In this document: positions 1 through 5,458 of the stretch, one piece after another
Layout of the letters: every line of letters begins with the position of its first letter
How positions within the stretch are numbered: position 1 is the stretch's first letter
Source of the DNA: an uncultured Bacteroidota bacterium
GTDB taxonomy: Bacteria; Bacteroidota; Bacteroidia; Chitinophagales; Chitinophagaceae
DNA: 5,458 nucleotides
Assembly (NCBI GenBank): GCA_903912435.1
Contig: CAIWHI010000215.1
Location: 1-5,458, forward strand
Direction: 5' to 3'
Notes under the pieces: generated by a model
What the model was told of the DNA's origin: nothing
Databases searched by the model: none
What the model saw: only the letters and a program-made list of their open reading frames with translations
Translations under genes and position numbers: made by a program

Positions 1-18
1 TCATAAAAAACAATTAAA

Positions 19-429
19 ATGGACAATAACAAAATAGCATTAACCTCTTATTACAAAAAGTCATTAACTGTAAATACAGAAACAACACCTTCGGCAGTAC
101 TATCAGAAGTGCTGGCTGATGATTTCATTTCTTATGGCTCGGTAGATAGCAAAGGAAAGCCAGCTTTAACAGGCCAGGTTGAATTCTTTTGGAAACTAAT
201 TCCAGACCTTAAATGGGAGCCACAAGATATTGCCAACGATGGGGAAAAATATGTGGTGCGTAGTTTAGTTAGTGGTACGCCAAATGGTGATTTTATGGGG
301 ATACCAACAGATGGTACCAAATCATTTAAAACTATGTCTATTGATTTTCACACCATCATTGATGGAAAACTTACTTCTGTATATCATTTGGAAGACTGGG
401 GTACAGCAATGAAACAACTAAAATCATAA
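19..429 (+). CDS. SnoaL-like / ester-cyclase-fold protein (NTF2-like superfamily)
   Basis: A 136-residue cytosolic protein, with no signal peptide or membrane segment, and the usual length for a single SnoaL-like (NTF2-fold) domain. Visible family features are an N-terminal helix, then VLADDFISYG (about 31-40), a helix around 52-62 ending in IPDLKW, a strand with KYVVRSLVSGT (77-87), the GIPTDGTKSFK turn (94-104), and the closing strands DFHTIIDGKLTSVYHLEDW (109-127). The last part is the 'hydrophobic-D/H-G-K-hydrophobic ... D-W' ending typical of ester cyclases; H111, H123 and D126 would face the pocket. Such folds bind or isomerise small hydrophobic molecules or act as non-catalytic binding domains, so the reaction cannot be stated. 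The ATG at 19 is the first in frame and no Shine-Dalgarno sequence is visible. It lies 4 bases before the DoxX-like gene, so the two are probably co-transcribed. Fold assignment is fairly sure; function is unknown. Confidence 0.85.
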   Translation: MDNNKIALTSYYKKSLTVNTETTPSAVLSEVLADDFISYGSVDSKGKPALTGQVEFFWKLIPDLKWEPQDIANDGEKYVVRSLVSGTPNGDFMGIPTDGTKSFKTMSIDFHTIIDGKLTSVYHLEDWGTAMKQLKS

Positions 430-433
430 AATT

Positions 434-841
434 ATGAGCCAATCATTACCACCAAAACCTGGTGACAAAAAAATAAAAATCATTGCCTATATATTAGGCG
501 CATTACATTTATTATTTGGTGGCACCAAATTAATGGGGCAGGCAAGCCTGTCTAAGGAGTTTACTGAAATCTGGCATTTCCCATTGTGGTTTATGTATTT
601 TATAGGTGTAGCGCAGCTATTAGGGGGCATTGCCCTATTTACACGCCAACTGCGTATGCCTGCTTCATTAGCCATGGCATTGATAATGATTGGGGCAATT
701 GTCACCACAATCATATCCGGCCAATTTATTAATGTCATTATCTGTGTAGTTGTCCTTGCATTATGCCTAATAACTTTTATTTCCCGCTTAAAAGATTTGG
801 CTATAGAATTGGCTATAGAACAGGGATATACCAAACAATGA
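434..841 (+). CDS. DoxX-like family small integral membrane protein
   Basis: A 135-residue inner-membrane protein with four predicted helices: about residues 14-34, 50-69, 75-95 and 98-117. Diagnostic stretches are the first helix ending LLFGGTKLMG, and FPLWFMYFIGVAQLLGGIAL in helix 2, which match the DoxX-like (DoxX_2 type) pattern of 'F-x-G-x-x-K-L' followed by a proline-aromatic stretch and 'Y-x-I-G-x-x-x-L-x-G'. The N-terminus is short, polar and proline/lysine rich (MSQSLPPKPGDKK). The C-terminal tail carries an exact duplication, LAIE-LAIE, encoded by a perfect 12-base tandem repeat at 797-820. DoxX-like proteins are often paired with small soluble enzymes or redox proteins, but a biochemical role is rarely known. 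It begins 4 bases after the upstream SnoaL-like gene and its stop lies 34 bases before the terminator stem, so it is the last full gene of that transcript. Family call is good; specific function unknown. Confidence 0.85.
   Translation: MSQSLPPKPGDKKIKIIAYILGALHLLFGGTKLMGQASLSKEFTEIWHFPLWFMYFIGVAQLLGGIALFTRQLRMPASLAMALIMIGAIVTTIISGQFINVIICVVVLALCLITFISRLKDLAIELAIEQGYTKQ
797..820 (+). repeat. Perfect 12-base tandem repeat, two copies, inside the DoxX-like gene
   Basis: The unit ttggctatagaa occurs twice back to back (797-808 and 809-820) with no mismatch. It is in frame and encodes LAIE twice, at residues 122-129 in the C-terminal tail after the last membrane helix. Identity at every synonymous position points to a recent duplication by slippage rather than protein-level repetition. 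The length is a multiple of three, so copy change would not shift the frame. Confidence 0.9.
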
Positions 842-875
842 GTCCTGAATACCTAGAAATTGCTAAAGAAATGTA

Positions 876-901
876 GCCCAACAGAAATGTTGGGCCTTTT
901 T
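876..901 (+). terminator. Rho-independent terminator after the DoxX-like gene
   Basis: An 8-base stem gcccaaca (876-883) pairs perfectly with tgttgggc (888-895) around a GAAA loop, which belongs to the very stable GNRA class. A run of five T follows one base later (897-901). It lies 34 bases past the DoxX-like stop codon and ends the first two-gene transcript. The opposite strand lacks a T-run directly after the stem, so it should act mainly in the + direction. Confidence 0.9.
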
Positions 902-1024
902 ATATGTATAACTTTTATATTATAATAAATTTTAATAATATAACATACCTAAATACCAGAATTCATTTCAAAAACCCCCACAAAAACCAACCAAATTTCA
1001 TCCATAGTTTATTAATTTCACTTC
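902..1024. other. AT-rich intergenic region upstream of the hicB-like gene
   Basis: No coding signal is convincing here; an open frame from 904 would give an unlikely peptide (MYNFYIIINFNN...) and runs through the hicB-like gene in another frame. The stretch is almost wholly A/T at 902-945 and contains a 9-base inverted repeat, ttatattat at 915-923 and ataatataa at 935-943, with an 11-base loop. It must contain the promoter of the hicB-like gene if that gene has its own, because a terminator lies just before it. I could not find a good Bacteroidota-type TTTG / TAnnTTTG pair. Confidence 0.5.
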
Positions 1025-1339
1025 ATGCAGCACACCTACAAGATTATGCTACAAAAAGAACCGGAAGGTGGATATACCGTGGTAGTACCTGCACTGCCTG
1101 GTTGTATTACTTATGGAGAAAATGAAGATGAAGCCATTACTAATTCAGAGGACGCAATTGATATTTATATTGAGGAACTTCAAAGCCGCGGTGAGCCTAT
1201 TCCAGTTGAAGAAAAGAAACAGAAAAAGATAGAAGATTTCATTGATGTACTAATAGCTGAATCTCGTAAAGATGAACCAAAACGTTGCTGGGATGATGTA
1301 AAAAGGTCATTACATGAAATGAATAAGTTCAATAATTAG
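1025..1339 (+). CDS. hicB: HicB-family antitoxin-like protein, no HicA partner seen
   Basis: A 104-residue soluble protein. Residues 4-63 are a textbook HicB core, a partial RNase-H-like fold: TYKIMLQKEPEGGYTVVVP, then ALPGCITYGE (23-32), then a helix DEAITNSEDAIDIYIEELQ (35-53) and the loop SRGEPIP (54-60). In classical hicAB modules HicB binds and blocks HicA, a small dsRBD-fold mRNA-cleaving toxin, and represses its own operon. After the core comes a lysine-rich linker and a mostly helical tail (about 64-104, with IEDFIDVLIAE and CWDDVKRSLHEM) that does not look like the usual ribbon-helix-helix or HTH DNA-binding domain of longer HicBs. No HicA-like frame is present on either strand from 842 to 1430, so it is an orphan here. 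Family call is strong; antitoxin activity is inferred, and a stand-alone regulatory role is possible. The ATG at 1025 fits the family start (M-x-x-x-Y-K-I); no Shine-Dalgarno is visible. Confidence 0.85.
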   Translation: MQHTYKIMLQKEPEGGYTVVVPALPGCITYGENEDEAITNSEDAIDIYIEELQSRGEPIPVEEKKQKKIEDFIDVLIAESRKDEPKRCWDDVKRSLHEMNKFNN

Positions 1340-1407
1340 CCTAAATATTTTTTCCGCAAAACCTATAATTTTAAATCTGACTATTATCACCAACATTCTC
1401 ACGCATA

Positions 1408-1428
1408 ATGGCTAACTTTAATTATTAA
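1408..1428 (+). other. Six-codon mini-ORF just before the ABC ATPase gene
   Basis: ATG at 1408 opens MANFNY and stops at TAA 1426-1428, two bases before the TTG at 1431 that is the most upstream plausible start of the ATPase gene. It is the only ATG near that start, and it is in a different frame. It could be a leader peptide that brings ribosomes to a weak non-ATG start, or simply chance in AT-rich DNA. There is no evidence that it is translated. Confidence 0.25.
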
Positions 1429-1430
1429 GA

Positions 1431-2168
1431 TTGACCAGAGTGGAAAAAGGCGGTAAAAAGATTGTAGCAAAGGTAGTAGGTGCCGGTAAAGAATATAAGG
1501 CTGGCGATACAGTAATAACCGCATTGCAGGCTAGCACGGCAGATTTACTCTCGGGCGAACTCACACTAATTATAGGCCCATCTGGCTCAGGGAAAACCAC
1601 TTTATTATCTCTCTTGGGTTGCGTTATTTACCCCAGTTTTGGCGAGGTTTGGATAGATGGTATTAAAGTAAATGAGCTCAGCGAAAATAACCTTGCATTA
1701 ATAAGACTCAAAAAAATAGGCTTTGTCTTCCAGAAGTTTAATCTAATTGCCCCCCTCACAGCCCTCGAAAATGTGATGATGCCACTTATTTTGCAAGGCA
1801 TAAGCGATAAGGAAGCTAGAACTAAGGCTGCGGCTGCTCTGGAAAAAGTAGGCATGGGCGACCGAATGAAAAACCTGAGCAATGACCTGAGCGGTGGGCA
1901 GCAACAAAGGGTAGCCATAGCCCGTGCCCTCGTTACCGACCCCGAAATGATGCTTTGCGATGAGCCTACTGCATCCCTTGATATAAAAAGTGTGGGCATT
2001 GTAATGAACGAACTAAAGCTACTGGCTACCCAGGGCAAGGCTGTAGCCGTAGTAACCCACGATACCCGCCTCACCCCTTTTGCCGACCGCATCATCTATG
2101 TAATAGATGGCCGCATCTCTGATAAACCTATAGAAGACGAAATCCCCCAAAACAAAACTCAATTATGA
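1431..2168 (+). CDS. ABC transporter ATPase, MacB/LolD/DevA type
   Basis: The nucleotide-binding subunit of an exporter, 245 residues, cytosolic face. All catalytic motifs are intact (numbered from the TTG): Walker A GPSGSGKT 49-56, Q-loop glutamine 101 in FVFQKFNL, signature LSGGQ 153-157, Walker B MLCDEP 174-179 with catalytic E178, D-loop SLD 182-184, and switch H210 in VVTHD. The fragments LLSLLGCVIYPSFGEVWIDG and FQKFNLIAPLTALENVMMPL are typical of the group that drives MacB/LolC/DevC permeases rather than classical importers. The start is not certain. The frame has TAA at 1419-1421 and no ATG before residue 115, well past Walker A, so translation must begin at TTG 1431 or GTG 1440; relatives usually begin only a few residues before the IVAKV strand, which slightly favours GTG 1440. 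Its stop overlaps the adaptor start by 4 bases (ATGA). It hydrolyses ATP for the downstream permease. Confidence 0.95.
   Translation: MTRVEKGGKKIVAKVVGAGKEYKAGDTVITALQASTADLLSGELTLIIGPSGSGKTTLLSLLGCVIYPSFGEVWIDGIKVNELSENNLALIRLKKIGFVFQKFNLIAPLTALENVMMPLILQGISDKEARTKAAAALEKVGMGDRMKNLSNDLSGGQQQRVAIARALVTDPEMMLCDEPTASLDIKSVGIVMNELKLLATQGKAVAVVTHDTRLTPFADRIIYVIDGRISDKPIEDEIPQNKTQL
2165..2168 (+). promoter_or_regulatory. ATGA start/stop overlap coupling ATPase and adaptor translation
   Basis: The four bases ATGA hold the adaptor start (2165-2167) and the ATPase stop TGA (2166-2168). This arrangement lets a terminating ribosome restart at once, which suits subunits needed in fixed ratio and explains why no Shine-Dalgarno sequence precedes the adaptor. 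Confidence 0.75.
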
Positions 2169-3118
2169 AACCATACATCTGCTTAATTGCGCTATTGTCA
2201 ATATTAAGTGCCTGTGGCAATAAAGAGGCAAAAGACAAAGTTGCCACAGACAAACTAAAGGATGCCGCCCAGGTAAATGTGGTGGTAGGCATAGGGAAAA
2301 TAGAACCCGAAGAGGATATTATACAATTGTCGTCGCCGGTGAATGGTATTGTGCAGGAAATAAGGAAAAAGGAAAATGATACCGTAAAAGAAGGAACGCC
2401 TATAGTGATACTTGACCACCAACTGGAAGATGGAAAATTAAGGCAACTAGCCGCCGAGGTGAGTACACAGGTCAACCAGATAAAGGTGGATGAGGCAAGT
2501 GTGGGTGAATATGCAGCTAAATACAATAATGCTGTAGCCGAAGTATCCCGGATGCAAAGATTACTAGACAAGGGGGCTGAGACCCAACAAGCTGTGGATG
2601 ATGCCAATACCAATTTAAAAAACTACCAATCGAACCTAAAAAGATTGCAGGCAGGTGTAGAAGTATCTAAAAGCAAACTGGAACAAACTAAAGCCGCACT
2701 ACACGTAGCAGAAATAGAGCGGGACCAGAAAACCATAAAATCACCTGTAAGCGGGAAAATACTGGAAATGAGTACCTTAATAGGTAGTTCGATAGATACC
2801 AGGCAGTCATTTGCTCAAATAAGCCCGCTGGGCAAAACCATTGCCGTTTGCGAAATTGACGAACTCTATGCGGATAAAGTAGTGGTGGGGCAAAAAGCAT
2901 GGATACGCAATGTAGGCTCGTTGGATACACTTTCAACGGGTACTGTTTATGTGGCCTTCTCCTTCCTCAAGAAGAAATCATTGTTTACCGACCAGTCGGG
3001 CGAAAAGGAAGACCGCAGGGTTAGGACCATAAAAATACTACTCGACAAGCCGGATAAATTGTTGCTGAATGCAAGGGTAGAATGTGTGGTAGATATTTCA
3101 GGTAATCTTAAAAAATAA
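2165..3118 (+). CDS. Periplasmic adaptor of tripartite ABC exporter (HlyD/DevB type), lipoprotein
   Basis: A 317-residue membrane-fusion protein. The N-terminus is a lipoprotein signal ending in lipobox L14-S15-A16-C17, so the mature protein should be acylated at C17 and face the periplasm; many HlyD-type adaptors instead keep a membrane helix. A charged linker follows (18-38). The first lipoyl half (about 41-88) has GIGKIEPEEDIIQLSSPVNG, close to the DevB 'G-x-L-E-P-x-G' opening, and KENDTVKEGTPIVILD. The coiled-coil hairpin spans about 89-187, the second lipoyl half about 188-222 (KSPVSGKILE), and a beta-barrel about 225-312. At the hairpin tip R129, L133 and T140 fit the R-x3-L-x6-S/T motif used to dock to TolC. 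ATG 2165 overlaps the ATPase stop by 4 bases and the permease follows after 4 bases. It would link the permease to the channel encoded downstream. Family call is firm; substrate is unknown. Confidence 0.93.
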   Translation: MKPYICLIALLSILSACGNKEAKDKVATDKLKDAAQVNVVVGIGKIEPEEDIIQLSSPVNGIVQEIRKKENDTVKEGTPIVILDHQLEDGKLRQLAAEVSTQVNQIKVDEASVGEYAAKYNNAVAEVSRMQRLLDKGAETQQAVDDANTNLKNYQSNLKRLQAGVEVSKSKLEQTKAALHVAEIERDQKTIKSPVSGKILEMSTLIGSSIDTRQSFAQISPLGKTIAVCEIDELYADKVVVGQKAWIRNVGSLDTLSTGTVYVAFSFLKKKSLFTDQSGEKEDRRVRTIKILLDKPDKLLLNARVECVVDISGNLKK

Positions 3119-3122
3119 AACG

Positions 3123-4250
3123 ATGCTAAAGATTGCGTGGAAGTTTATCAGGTTCGACAAGGCTAAGAGCATTGGGGTGATAGTGGGTATATTGATTAGC
3201 ACCTTCCTCATAGGGCAACAATTGGGGGTATTTTTCTTTCTATCCGGACTTATGGGTGCCTTGGCTACCGATGTAAAAGCCGATATATGGGTGGTGGATA
3301 GCAAGACCAACGACGTGAACCAGCTAGGGCGGTTGGATATAAGAAACCTGCGGGCGGTGCAGGGCATAAACGGAGTAAAAGAAGCCTTCCCCTTACTCAT
3401 ATCCGGGGCATCGTGCAATTATAAAAATGGCACCAGTGGGGCAATTACCTTAATAGGTGTAGACGCCAACCAGGTATATGCAGTAATAAAACCAGCGAAA
3501 ATAAACGCCGGCAAAACTACCGACCTGCAACAAGATGGGGCAGTTAGTGGCGAGTTTTTCGAGAAGAAAAACCTGGGTGGCGAAATAGATCTGGGTACCG
3601 ACTTCGAGATTAATGGCAAACGGGCCTTTTTTGCCCTTCAAACCAAGGGGTTCAGGGGATTTGGCAGCAGCTTTTGTGTTACTACAATTGAAAGAGCCCG
3701 GTTTTATTCTAACCAGTCGGCAAATACAATAAGTGCTGTGTTGGTAAACCTACAGCCGGGTGTAAATGTAAATGAAGTAGTGGCTGATATAAATAAGCAT
3801 GTAACCGGGGTGAGGGCATGGCCTGCACCAGAGCTTGCAGCATCGTCGGTAAAGAAAATCCTCTCCAGCAGCGGCATTGCCTTGAGTACGGGTACGCTAA
3901 TTATTTTCGCCCTTATAGCCGGATTCTTTATTATTGGGTTAACCATGTATTCATCGGCACTAGACAGGCTTAAGGATTATGGCACCTTAAAAGCCATTGG
4001 TGCAGGTAATGGCTATATTAGCCGTCTTATACTTACCCAGGCACTCCTGTTTTCTGTAGTGGGTTTCCTCATTGGGCTACTATTATTAGAAGGTTTCAGG
4101 CGTGGGGTGGCCAATTCGGGTCTTATCTTTTCTTTTTCTCCGCTTATGCTGTTGGGCATGTTCACCACCATTGGTTTAATCTCCCTAAGTGGTGCATCAT
4201 TTGCGCTAAGCAGAATAAGAAGTGTAGAACCTGCCGCTGTTTTCAGATGA
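3123..4250 (+). CDS. ABC exporter permease, MacB/DevC type with FtsX domain
   Basis: A 375-residue inner-membrane protein with the type VII (MacB-like) layout. Helix 1 is at about 17-44, followed by a large periplasmic domain (about 46-250), then three helices at about 252-277, 300-323 and 338-362. The FtsX part includes the cytoplasmic coupling segment RLKDYGTLKAIGAGNGYI (282-299), which contacts the ATPase, and the ending RIRSVEPAAVFR, typical of this family. The periplasmic domain has the expected DIWVVDS strand (54-60) and VKEAFPLLISGA (85-96), matching DevC-like proteins, whose length of about 380-390 residues is also close. Such permeases do not form a transmembrane channel; they transmit ATP-driven motion to the periplasm and push substrate into the TolC duct. 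It starts 4 bases after the adaptor, and its stop lies inside an ATGA that can start the TolC-type gene. MacB-like assignment is firm, DevC subgroup is likely, substrate unknown. Confidence 0.93.
   Translation: MLKIAWKFIRFDKAKSIGVIVGILISTFLIGQQLGVFFFLSGLMGALATDVKADIWVVDSKTNDVNQLGRLDIRNLRAVQGINGVKEAFPLLISGASCNYKNGTSGAITLIGVDANQVYAVIKPAKINAGKTTDLQQDGAVSGEFFEKKNLGGEIDLGTDFEINGKRAFFALQTKGFRGFGSSFCVTTIERARFYSNQSANTISAVLVNLQPGVNVNEVVADINKHVTGVRAWPAPELAASSVKKILSSSGIALSTGTLIIFALIAGFFIIGLTMYSSALDRLKDYGTLKAIGAGNGYISRLILTQALLFSVVGFLIGLLLLEGFRRGVANSGLIFSFSPLMLLGMFTTIGLISLSGASFALSRIRSVEPAAVFR
4247..4250 (+). promoter_or_regulatory. ATGA overlap between permease stop and likely TolC-type start
   Basis: The permease stop TGA (4248-4250) lies inside ATGA, and the ATG at 4247 is in frame with the whole TolC-type gene (21 bases, seven codons, before the next ATG at 4268). 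It copies the ATPase/adaptor junction and supports translational coupling, although the resulting n-region of the signal peptide is longer than usual at about 25 residues. Confidence 0.5.
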
Positions 4251-5458
4251 CCTTAAAAAATGCTATTATGTACAACCATCCTTCTAATAAAAACAGGTTT
4301 TATAGATATATGTCCCACTACCTTACAGTCGTGGTGGTATTAACTATAACTGTGTCTGCACAGGCACAAAACACCTTGACTTTATCGCAGGCAATAAACC
4401 AGGCCTTCCTGAATAGGAAGAATATACAGGCCGGAAAAGCCGACCAGATAATCAGAAAGCTACAAACAGATGCCCTATACCGCAAATATTGGCCACAGGT
4501 GAATGTAGAATATACTTATCTGTACAATCCTATTTTGCAAACCTCTATATTACCTATTGGTGTATTTAACCCCTCCTACCCTGCCGATGCCACAAAGAGC
4601 ATCCAGTTCGGCACAAAATGGACGCAGGCAGCCGGACTAACACTTTACCAGCCATTACTTGACCTATCCATCACACGGCAGGTGAACGAGGCTAAATTGC
4701 AGGAGCGGATTGCCGCAGCATCACAGTCACAAACCGAATATGAATTGGCTTATACCGTGGCCCAGGTGTATATTGATATCCTTTTGCAGGAAACAAAAAT
4801 CAAATCGGCTATTGCGGATACCGGCAGAACATGGATAAGCTACCAATTGCTACAGAATAAATTTGACCAAAAACGCCTTCTAAAATCAGAACTCAATAAG
4901 GGTAAGATTAACCATAATAACACCATCCAGCTTTATAGAAATGCAGTATCACAATTGATAGAAGACAGAGTTTACCTATTGTTTTTAATTGGCCAAACAG
5001 ATATTGAGCGTTCTGACATGATACTTGATACCAGCATTTTCAAAAATGAACAACTGAAAATAGAGACAAATAAGACAGGAATTGCCAATATCCCTGAATT
5101 ACAACAAATGCAGCTAAAAGGAGATTTGGCAGGGGTGCAAACCAAAACAGAAAAAGCAAAGTACCTGCCTACAATAAGTGTGAAAGGTTTTCTGGGTGCC
5201 AACCAATACACCAATACTTTCGACCCAATGGCTGCCAATTCGTGGTTTGGTCTAAGTTATGTAGGTATTGATGTGAAATACCCCCTACTTTTTGGCGAGG
5301 ATAAACACAGGAAAATACAACAACTTCAATTGGAGTCCAATCAATATAACCAACAAAAGGAGGATAAGGCTGCCCAATATTACAAGGATGCAATGACTGC
5401 AAAATTAAGGATGGAGCGCATTCAGGGTGAATTAAAAACCCAGGAAGAAAACAAGGCA
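4247..5458 (+). CDS. TolC-type outer-membrane efflux channel, 3' end cut by the window
   Basis: An open frame with no stop to the window edge, 404 codons from the ATG at 4247; the family is usually about 430-490 residues, so the C-terminus is missing. Numbered from 4247, a type I signal peptide has its hydrophobic core at about 26-36 and likely cleavage after AQA (38-40). The mature protein shows the duplicated TolC plan. The first half has TLSQAINQAFLNRKNI (44-60), YWPQVNVEYTYLY and the barrel strand AGLTLYQPLLD (129-139). The second half has IPELQQMQLKGDLAG (282-296), YLPTISVKGFLG and VGIDVKYPLLFG (339-350). Helical hairpins lie at about 140-245 and from 350 onward. Three starts are possible: 4247 (ATGA overlap with the permease stop, as at the ATPase/adaptor junction), 4268, and 4310; the last would leave a signal peptide without basic residues and is least likely. 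It should be the exit duct of this exporter. Confidence 0.92.
   Translation, partial: MTLKNAIMYNHPSNKNRFYRYMSHYLTVVVVLTITVSAQAQNTLTLSQAINQAFLNRKNIQAGKADQIIRKLQTDALYRKYWPQVNVEYTYLYNPILQTSILPIGVFNPSYPADATKSIQFGTKWTQAAGLTLYQPLLDLSITRQVNEAKLQERIAAASQSQTEYELAYTVAQVYIDILLQETKIKSAIADTGRTWISYQLLQNKFDQKRLLKSELNKGKINHNNTIQLYRNAVSQLIEDRVYLLFLIGQTDIERSDMILDTSIFKNEQLKIETNKTGIANIPELQQMQLKGDLAGVQTKTEKAKYLPTISVKGFLGANQYTNTFDPMAANSWFGLSYVGIDVKYPLLFGEDKHRKIQQLQLESNQYNQQKEDKAAQYYKDAMTAKLRMERIQGELKTQEENKA

Noticed and set aside
1..6. TCA-TAA at the window edge as the end of an upstream gene in the same operon.
   Set aside because: Only two codons are visible, so neither a gene nor its frame can be supported.
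904..1125. A 73-codon + strand open frame overlapping the start of the hicB-like gene.
   Set aside because: Its N-terminal half is a run of I, N, Y and F codons expected from AT-rich non-coding DNA, and its second half is the hicB-like gene read in another frame.
1364..1373. A TATAATTTTA element that could be the -10/-7 box of the exporter operon.
   Set aside because: No matching -35 or Bacteroidota -33 TTTG box lies at the right distance, and such AT strings are common here; kept only as a possibility.
1025..1430. A complete hicAB toxin-antitoxin system.
   Set aside because: Only the HicB half is present; the 91 bases after it are too short for HicA and no HicA motif is seen upstream or on the other strand.
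1628..2613. Two long minus-strand open frames (155 and 161 codons) opposite the ATPase and adaptor genes.
   Set aside because: They lie opposite intact, strongly conserved coding sequence and give serine-rich, low-sense peptides typical of antisense frames.
4260..4343. A 27-codon open frame from ATG 4260 in another frame at the permease/TolC junction.
   Set aside because: It overlaps the TolC-type signal peptide region, has no recognisable features, and the in-frame ATGs at 4247 and 4268 explain initiation.
4972..5402. Minus-strand open frames opposite the TolC-type gene.
   Set aside because: The + strand frame here is uninterrupted and shows clear TolC motifs; the minus frames match no recognisable protein.

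Overview
The window reads as chromosomal DNA from a Bacteroidota species, perhaps a Chitinophagaceae or Sphingobacteriaceae relative; the lineage is inferred, not proven. The grounds are moderate-to-low GC with very AT-rich intergenic DNA, almost no Shine-Dalgarno-like sequence before the starts, an LSAC lipobox on the periplasmic adaptor, and protein styles typical of that phylum. All supported genes are on the + strand.

Layout: (1) 19-841 holds two small genes 4 bases apart, a SnoaL-like/ester-cyclase-fold protein and a four-helix DoxX-like membrane protein, closed by a clear Rho-independent terminator at 876-901. (2) 902-1024 is AT-rich and non-coding as far as I can see; it leads into a HicB-family antitoxin-like gene (1025-1339) with no HicA toxin beside it in this window. 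(3) 1431-5458 is a tightly packed four-gene operon: ABC ATPase, lipoprotein HlyD/DevB-type adaptor, MacB/DevC-type permease with an FtsX domain, and a TolC-type outer-membrane channel cut by the window end. The three junctions are a 4-base ATGA overlap, a 4-base gap and probably another 4-base ATGA overlap, so translation is probably coupled.

The four operon products supply every part of a tripartite ATP-driven exporter. The ATPase would power a permease that moves periplasmic or inner-leaflet substrate rather than pumping through its own membrane channel, the adaptor would bridge to the TolC channel, and substrate would leave the cell. The best-studied relatives are DevBCA-HgdD (glycolipid export in cyanobacteria) and MacAB-TolC (drugs, toxins, peptides). 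The substrate here cannot be read from the sequence.

I found no tRNA, rRNA, CRISPR array, insertion sequence or origin. I do not see strong evidence for a wholly new system. The points most worth a second look are the orphan HicB with its extra C-terminal tail, the missing ATG start of the ATPase gene (with a six-codon mini-ORF just before it), the substrate of the exporter, and a perfect 12-base tandem duplication in the DoxX-like gene.
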